NCBI GenBank assembly: GCA_044507525.1
Contig: JBIQJM010000113.1
Location: 1 to 9,977 of the forward strand
DNA length: 9,977 nucleotides
From: Zeimonas sp044507525
Lineage (GTDB): Bacteria > Pseudomonadota > Gammaproteobacteria > Burkholderiales > Burkholderiaceae_E
Reading direction: 5' to 3'
A program made the translations under genes and the position numbers. The notes beneath the pieces were generated by a model. The model had not been told where the DNA came from, searched no databases, and was given only the letters and a program-made list of their open reading frames with translations. Shown one piece after another: positions 6,798 through 9,977 of the stretch (position 1 is its first letter; the number at the start of each line of letters is the position of its first letter).

Positions 6798-7721
6798 ATG
6801 ATCCATCTTCGAGCCGGCTTTGCCCGCGGCGAAGCCTTTTCGGCAGTTCCGCGTTCGTCATCGATGGTCCTCGCGGCCGTCCTCGTGCTGGCCGGTTGCG
6901 CCAGCCCGCATCCGGCGCCGATCGTGCATCGCGCCCCCCTGGAGCCCGTTGCTTCGCAGCCCGCCGCGCCGGCGCCTGCCGCCGTGCAGCCGGGCGCCGC
7001 GGGTGCCGCGCCTGCAGCCGCGGCCGAGGCCGAGCCCGGCGTGCAGACGACGCCCATTGCACGCGGCCCGGTAGAGACGCGGCCGCTGCCCGGCGTTCCC
7101 GCCGGCATGGGCACTGCGCCCGCAGCGGCGGACGCCGCGTCGGCGAACCTGCTGAAGACCGAACCGAAGGCACTCAAGCAGCCGTATTCCGAGGCCGCGC
7201 TCGCCCAGATGCGCGCCGCGGCTCCGCCGGCGGCTGCGCCGGTCCCGCCGGTGGCGAGCGCCGCTCCGAGCGCCGACGCCGCAGCGCCGGCTACCCCGCG
7301 GGTACCCGCTCGAGTGCTCGACGATCCAGCGGCGCCCGCGGCGGGCACCGGCGGGACGGCGGAATGGATCTGGCCCGCGTCGGGCCAGGTCGTGCAGGAT
7401 TTCGCGCAGCCGCGCAGCATGGGCATCGCGATCGCGGGCCGGCCCGGCGACCCGATCGTCGCGGTCAACGACGGTCGCGTCATCTTCAGCGGCGCCGGTC
7501 CCCGGTCCTACGGAAATCTCGTCATCGTCAAGCACGGCGACGAGACGCTGTCGGTCTACGCGCACAATCGCGCGCTGCTCGTGAAGGAAGGCCAGAGCGT
7601 CAAGCGGGGCCAACGCATCGCCGAGCTGGGCAGTTCGGGCACCGATTCGCCGAAGCTGCACTTCGAGATCCGCAAGGACGGCCGGCCGATCGATCCACGC
7701 AAGGTACTGCCTGCGCGCTAG
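6798..7721 (+). CDS. nlpD: NlpD-like lipoprotein with degenerate M23 (LytM) domain, no LysM
   Basis: A likely lipoprotein. NlpD proteins activate cell-wall amidases such as AmiC during daughter-cell separation rather than cutting peptidoglycan themselves. The 307-residue product has a signal peptide with lipobox LAGC, lipidated Cys34. Then comes an Ala/Pro-rich linker to about residue 185, including the NlpD-like LLKTEPKALKQPYSEAALAQM (118-138). The C-terminal M23 fold covers about 189-303, with WIWPASGQVVQDF, YGNLVIVKHGDETLSVYAHN and LHFEIRKDGRPIDP. His256 and His288 persist, but the first metal-site His and Asp are Ser207 and Ala211, so hydrolysis is very unlikely. The usual LysM peptidoglycan-binding domain is not seen. 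The ATG at 6798 is the furthest upstream workable start and gives a credible signal peptide; no good Shine-Dalgarno precedes it. Its place after surE-pcm supports the name. Confidence 0.88.
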   Translation: MIHLRAGFARGEAFSAVPRSSSMVLAAVLVLAGCASPHPAPIVHRAPLEPVASQPAAPAPAAVQPGAAGAAPAAAAEAEPGVQTTPIARGPVETRPLPGVPAGMGTAPAAADAASANLLKTEPKALKQPYSEAALAQMRAAAPPAAAPVPPVASAAPSADAAAPATPRVPARVLDDPAAPAAGTGGTAEWIWPASGQVVQDFAQPRSMGIAIAGRPGDPIVAVNDGRVIFSGAGPRSYGNLVIVKHGDETLSVYAHNRALLVKEGQSVKRGQRIAELGSSGTDSPKLHFEIRKDGRPIDPRKVLPAR

Positions 7722-7727
7722 GAAACT

Positions 7728-7732
7728 GGAGG
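7728..7732 (+). promoter_or_regulatory. Shine-Dalgarno for the exonuclease gene
   Basis: GGAGG at 7728-7732 lies in the 21-bp gap after nlpD. It is 10 nt before the GTG at 7743 and 28 nt before the ATG at 7761, so spacing favours the GTG although it is on the long side. Confidence 0.55.
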
Positions 7733-7742
7733 CGCCGCGCGG

Positions 7743-8576
7743 GTGCGCGCAGCGAAGCCGATGACGCCGACCCTGTGCTTCGACATCGAGACGGTTCCCG
7801 ACGTCGCCGGGCTGCGCACGCTGTGGTCGCTCGACGAGACGCTCGACGACGCGGCGGTCGCCGAACTCGCCTTCGCGCGGCGTCGCGAGCAGACGGGCAG
7901 CGATTTCCTGCCGCTGCACCTGCAGCGCGTCGTGGCGATCGCGTGCCTGCTGCGCGACGACGACGGGCTCGCGGTGCGCTGCGTCGGCCAGCCGGGCGAT
8001 TCGGAAGCGCGGCTCGTGCAGGCGTTCTACCGCTTCGTCGACCGGCATACGCCGCAGCTCGTCTCGTGGAACGGCGGCGGCTTCGATCTGCAGGTGCTGC
8101 ACTACCGCGCCCTGGTGAACGGCGTGCAGGCGGCACGCTACTGGGAGCAGGGCGACGACGACCGCGACTTCCGGTTCAACAACTACCTGAACCGCTACCA
8201 CACGCGGCACCTCGACCTGATGGCGACGCTCGCACTGTTCACGCCGCGCGCGAACGCGCCGCTCGACGAGCTGGCCAGGCTGTGCGGTTTTCCGGGCAAG
8301 CTCGGCATGGACGGCTCGCAGGTGTGGAACGCCTATCGCGAGGGGCGCCTCGGCGAGATCCGCGCGTATTGCGAAACGGACGTCGCGAACACCTGGCTCG
8401 TGTTCTGCCGCTTCCAGACGATGCGCGGAGTCTGGACGCCCGAGCGCTATCGCAACGAGTTGACGCTGCTGCGCGAGACGCTCGCCGAACAGGCCGGGCA
8501 GGCGCCGCACTGGCGCGAGTTCCTCGAAGCGTGGCCGGAACGCCCGGTCGGACCCGAGCGGGCGAGCGAGCGTTGA
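7743..8576 (+). CDS. Predicted PolB-like 3'-5' exonuclease (DEDDy family)
   Basis: A 277-residue stand-alone nuclease related to the proofreading domain of family B DNA polymerases (the DNA_pol_B_exo2 group). It is expected to remove nucleotides from 3' ends using two metal ions; its physiological substrate is not established. The DEDDy motifs are complete: Exo I FDIETVPD (Asp14, Glu16), Exo II SWNGGGFD (Asn110, Asp115) and Exo III YCETD (Tyr209, Asp213). HTRHLDLM (153-160) and the segment PLDELARLCGFPGKLGMDG are typical of this group. No polymerase domain follows. I use the GTG at 7743 because of the GGAGG before it; the ATG at 7761 (MTPTLCFDIE) fits the usual family N-terminus and would shorten the protein by six residues. 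It starts 21 bp after nlpD, in the place where rpoS is often found, and its stop overlaps rlmD. Confidence 0.9.
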   Translation: MRAAKPMTPTLCFDIETVPDVAGLRTLWSLDETLDDAAVAELAFARRREQTGSDFLPLHLQRVVAIACLLRDDDGLAVRCVGQPGDSEARLVQAFYRFVDRHTPQLVSWNGGGFDLQVLHYRALVNGVQAARYWEQGDDDRDFRFNNYLNRYHTRHLDLMATLALFTPRANAPLDELARLCGFPGKLGMDGSQVWNAYREGRLGEIRAYCETDVANTWLVFCRFQTMRGVWTPERYRNELTLLRETLAEQAGQAPHWREFLEAWPERPVGPERASER

Positions 8577-9976
8577 ACGAGCTGCAACTCGACGTCGAAT
8601 CGCTCGACCTCGACGCGAACGGCATCGCCCGTCACGACGGGAAGGTCGTGTTCGTCCGCGGCGCGTTGCCCGGCGAACGCGTGCGCGCCGGGATCGTGCG
8701 GCGCAAGCCCAGGTTCGACGTCGCACAGACGGTCGACGTGCTGCGCGCGAGCAGCGCGCGCGTGCGGCCGCGCTGTCCGCACTTCGGCGTCTGCGGCGGC
8801 TGCTCGATGCAGCACGTCGACGCGGGCGCGCAGATGGCGATCAAGCAGCGGGCGCTCGAGGACCAGCTCCGGCACATCGGCAAGGTGCGCCCGCAGACCT
8901 GGCTTGCACCGATCTCCGGGCCCGCGTGGCGCTACCGGCACCGCGCACGGCTGTCGGTGCGCGACGTGCCGAAGAAGGGCGGCGTGCTGGTCGGCTTCCA
9001 CGAACGGGCGTCGAGCTACGTCGCCGACATGCGCGAATGCCACGTGCTGCCGGAGCGCGTTTCGCGACTGCTGCTGCCGCTGCGCGACCTCGTCGGCTCG
9101 CTCGGCATCCGCAGGCGGGTGCCGCAGATCGAGGTCGCGGTGGGCGAGGCGGGAGAGGCAGGAGAGGCGGGCGAAGGCGACGACGGAGTGCCGCGCGGCC
9201 CGCACGCGACGCGCGAGCTTCACGTCGCGCTCGTGCTGCGGGTGCTCGATCCGCCGAGCGCGGACGACCTCTCGCGACTGCAACGCTTCGCCGCCGAACA
9301 TCGCATCGAGTGGTGGCTGCAGCCGAAGGGGCCGGATTCGATCGAGCTGTTCTGCGATGCCGACGGCACGCTCGCGCGCGACGGTGCACGCTCGTCGCTC
9401 GGCTATTCGCTACCCGAGTTCGGCGTGCGGATGCCCTATCGCCCGACCGACTTCACGCAGGTCAACGCGCACGTCAACGAGGTGCTGGTGCGCCGGGCGC
9501 TGCGCTGGCTCGATCCGCGGCCGGGCGAGCGCGTCGCCGACCTCTTCTGCGGCCTGGGCAACTTCACGCTTCCGATCGCGGCGCGCGGCGCGCGCGCCGT
9601 CGGGATCGAAGGCAACCGCACGCTCGTCGAACGTGCGGCGGCGAACGCCGCCCTCAACGGGCTGGGCGAGCGCTGCGAGTTCCGCACCGCGAACCTCTTC
9701 GAGATCGACGTCGCGCGCTGGAGCGAGCTCGGGCGTTTCGACGCGGTGCTCGTCGATCCTCCGCGCGAAGGCGCGATCGAGGTGGTCAAGGCGATCGCCG
9801 AAGGCGACGCGAAGCCGGCGCGCATCGTGTATGTCTCGTGCAACCCGGCGACGCTCGCGCGCGACGCGGGCGTGCTGGTGCATTCGGGCGGGTATGCGCT
9901 GCGGGCGGCCGGGGCGGTCAACATGTTTCCGCAGACGTCGCACGTGGAGTCGATCGCGGTGTTCGAGGCGGCCTGA
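8573..9976 (+). CDS. rlmD: 23S rRNA (uracil-5-)-methyltransferase RlmD
   Basis: RlmD (RumA) makes 5-methyluridine at 23S rRNA position 1939 (E. coli numbering) using S-adenosylmethionine and carries an iron-sulfur cluster. The 467-residue product has an N-terminal TRAM-like RNA-binding domain (about 1-58). The 4Fe-4S ligands are RCPHFGVCGGC (Cys68, Cys74, Cys77) plus Cys156 in MRECHVLP. The SAM motif is DLFCGLGNFTLPIA (323-336), followed by LVDPPREG (393-400), the nucleophile Cys423 in YVSCNPATLARD, and the C-terminal TSHVES with Glu459 as likely base. All known catalytic residues are present. The start is a TTG at 8573 overlapping the upstream TGA as TTGA; it gives the expected family N-terminus (ELQLDVESLDLDANGIA). 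No nearby ATG fits, but a GTG at 8531 would add 14 residues. The paralogue TrmA/RlmC is less likely because of the TRAM domain and the length. The gene is complete. Confidence 0.93.
   Translation: MNELQLDVESLDLDANGIARHDGKVVFVRGALPGERVRAGIVRRKPRFDVAQTVDVLRASSARVRPRCPHFGVCGGCSMQHVDAGAQMAIKQRALEDQLRHIGKVRPQTWLAPISGPAWRYRHRARLSVRDVPKKGGVLVGFHERASSYVADMRECHVLPERVSRLLLPLRDLVGSLGIRRRVPQIEVAVGEAGEAGEAGEGDDGVPRGPHATRELHVALVLRVLDPPSADDLSRLQRFAAEHRIEWWLQPKGPDSIELFCDADGTLARDGARSSLGYSLPEFGVRMPYRPTDFTQVNAHVNEVLVRRALRWLDPRPGERVADLFCGLGNFTLPIAARGARAVGIEGNRTLVERAAANAALNGLGERCEFRTANLFEIDVARWSELGRFDAVLVDPPREGAIEVVKAIAEGDAKPARIVYVSCNPATLARDAGVLVHSGGYALRAAGAVNMFPQTSHVESIAVFEAA
9143..9178 (+). repeat. Four 9-bp tandem units inside rlmD
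   Basis: Four imperfect 9-base units (GGCGAGGCG, GGAGAGGCA, GGAGAGGCG, GGCGAAGGC) encode GEA-GEA-GEA-GEG at residues 191-202. The run lies in the central domain of RlmD, between the cluster-binding Cys156 and the SAM domain, and looks like a surface loop that has grown by slippage. The reading frame is kept, so the enzyme should be intact. Confidence 0.85.
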
Positions 9977-9977
9977 G

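Noticed and set aside
6896..8572. Long in-frame extension upstream of rlmD
   Set aside because: It runs through nlpD and the exonuclease gene in another frame with no RlmD-like or other domain content; RlmD homology begins right after the TTG at 8573.
6858..8726. Open frame of 622 codons on the - strand across nlpD, the exonuclease gene and the start of rlmD
   Set aside because: It is antisense to three well-recognised genes, its translation is Arg/Ala-rich with no family motifs, and long shadow frames are expected at this GC content.

Overview
This window comes from a very GC-rich proteobacterial chromosome (roughly 70% GC by eye, with strong G/C at third codon positions). The gene set points to a betaproteobacterium, probably Burkholderiales or a close relative. 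The reasons are a PilJ-type chemoreceptor directly followed by a PilL/ChpA-type CheA hybrid kinase, the surE-pcm-nlpD order, and a betaproteobacterial-looking RlmD and PolB-like exonuclease. This placement is inferred from gene order and protein motifs, not from a phylogeny. All genes are on the + strand and coding density is very high. There are no RNA genes, CRISPR arrays, insertion sequences or phage genes.

Positions 1-4595 hold the end of a type IV pilus chemosensory cluster. The 3' part of a pilJ-like receptor gene enters from the left and overlaps, in an ATGA, the gene for a large hybrid kinase. The kinase has Hpt, dimerisation, ATPase, CheW-like and receiver domains, and it is interrupted by a 100-N assembly gap at 2450-2549. 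The receptor should control kinase autophosphorylation, with phosphate passing to response regulators that steer pilus extension and retraction. Upstream genes such as pilG, pilH and pilI would lie outside the window.

Positions 4596-4717 form the longest intergenic stretch (122 bp). It holds a weak hairpin, a plausible sigma70-type promoter and a clear ribosome binding site for a small two-CBS-domain protein (4718-5182).

Positions 5231-9976 look like one transcription unit linked to stress survival and macromolecule quality control: surE (nucleotide phosphatase), pcm (isoaspartyl protein repair), nlpD (envelope lipoprotein, amidase activator type), a PolB-like 3'-5' exonuclease and rlmD (23S rRNA m5U methyltransferase). 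Gaps between these genes are short or negative.

I see no new defence or mobile system here. The most interesting points are departures from the expected layout. The stress sigma factor gene rpoS, which commonly follows nlpD, is absent and the exonuclease gene sits 21 bp after nlpD. NlpD has no recognisable LysM domain and has lost further metal-site residues. The surE start has no obvious Shine-Dalgarno and is overlapped by a possible leader ORF.
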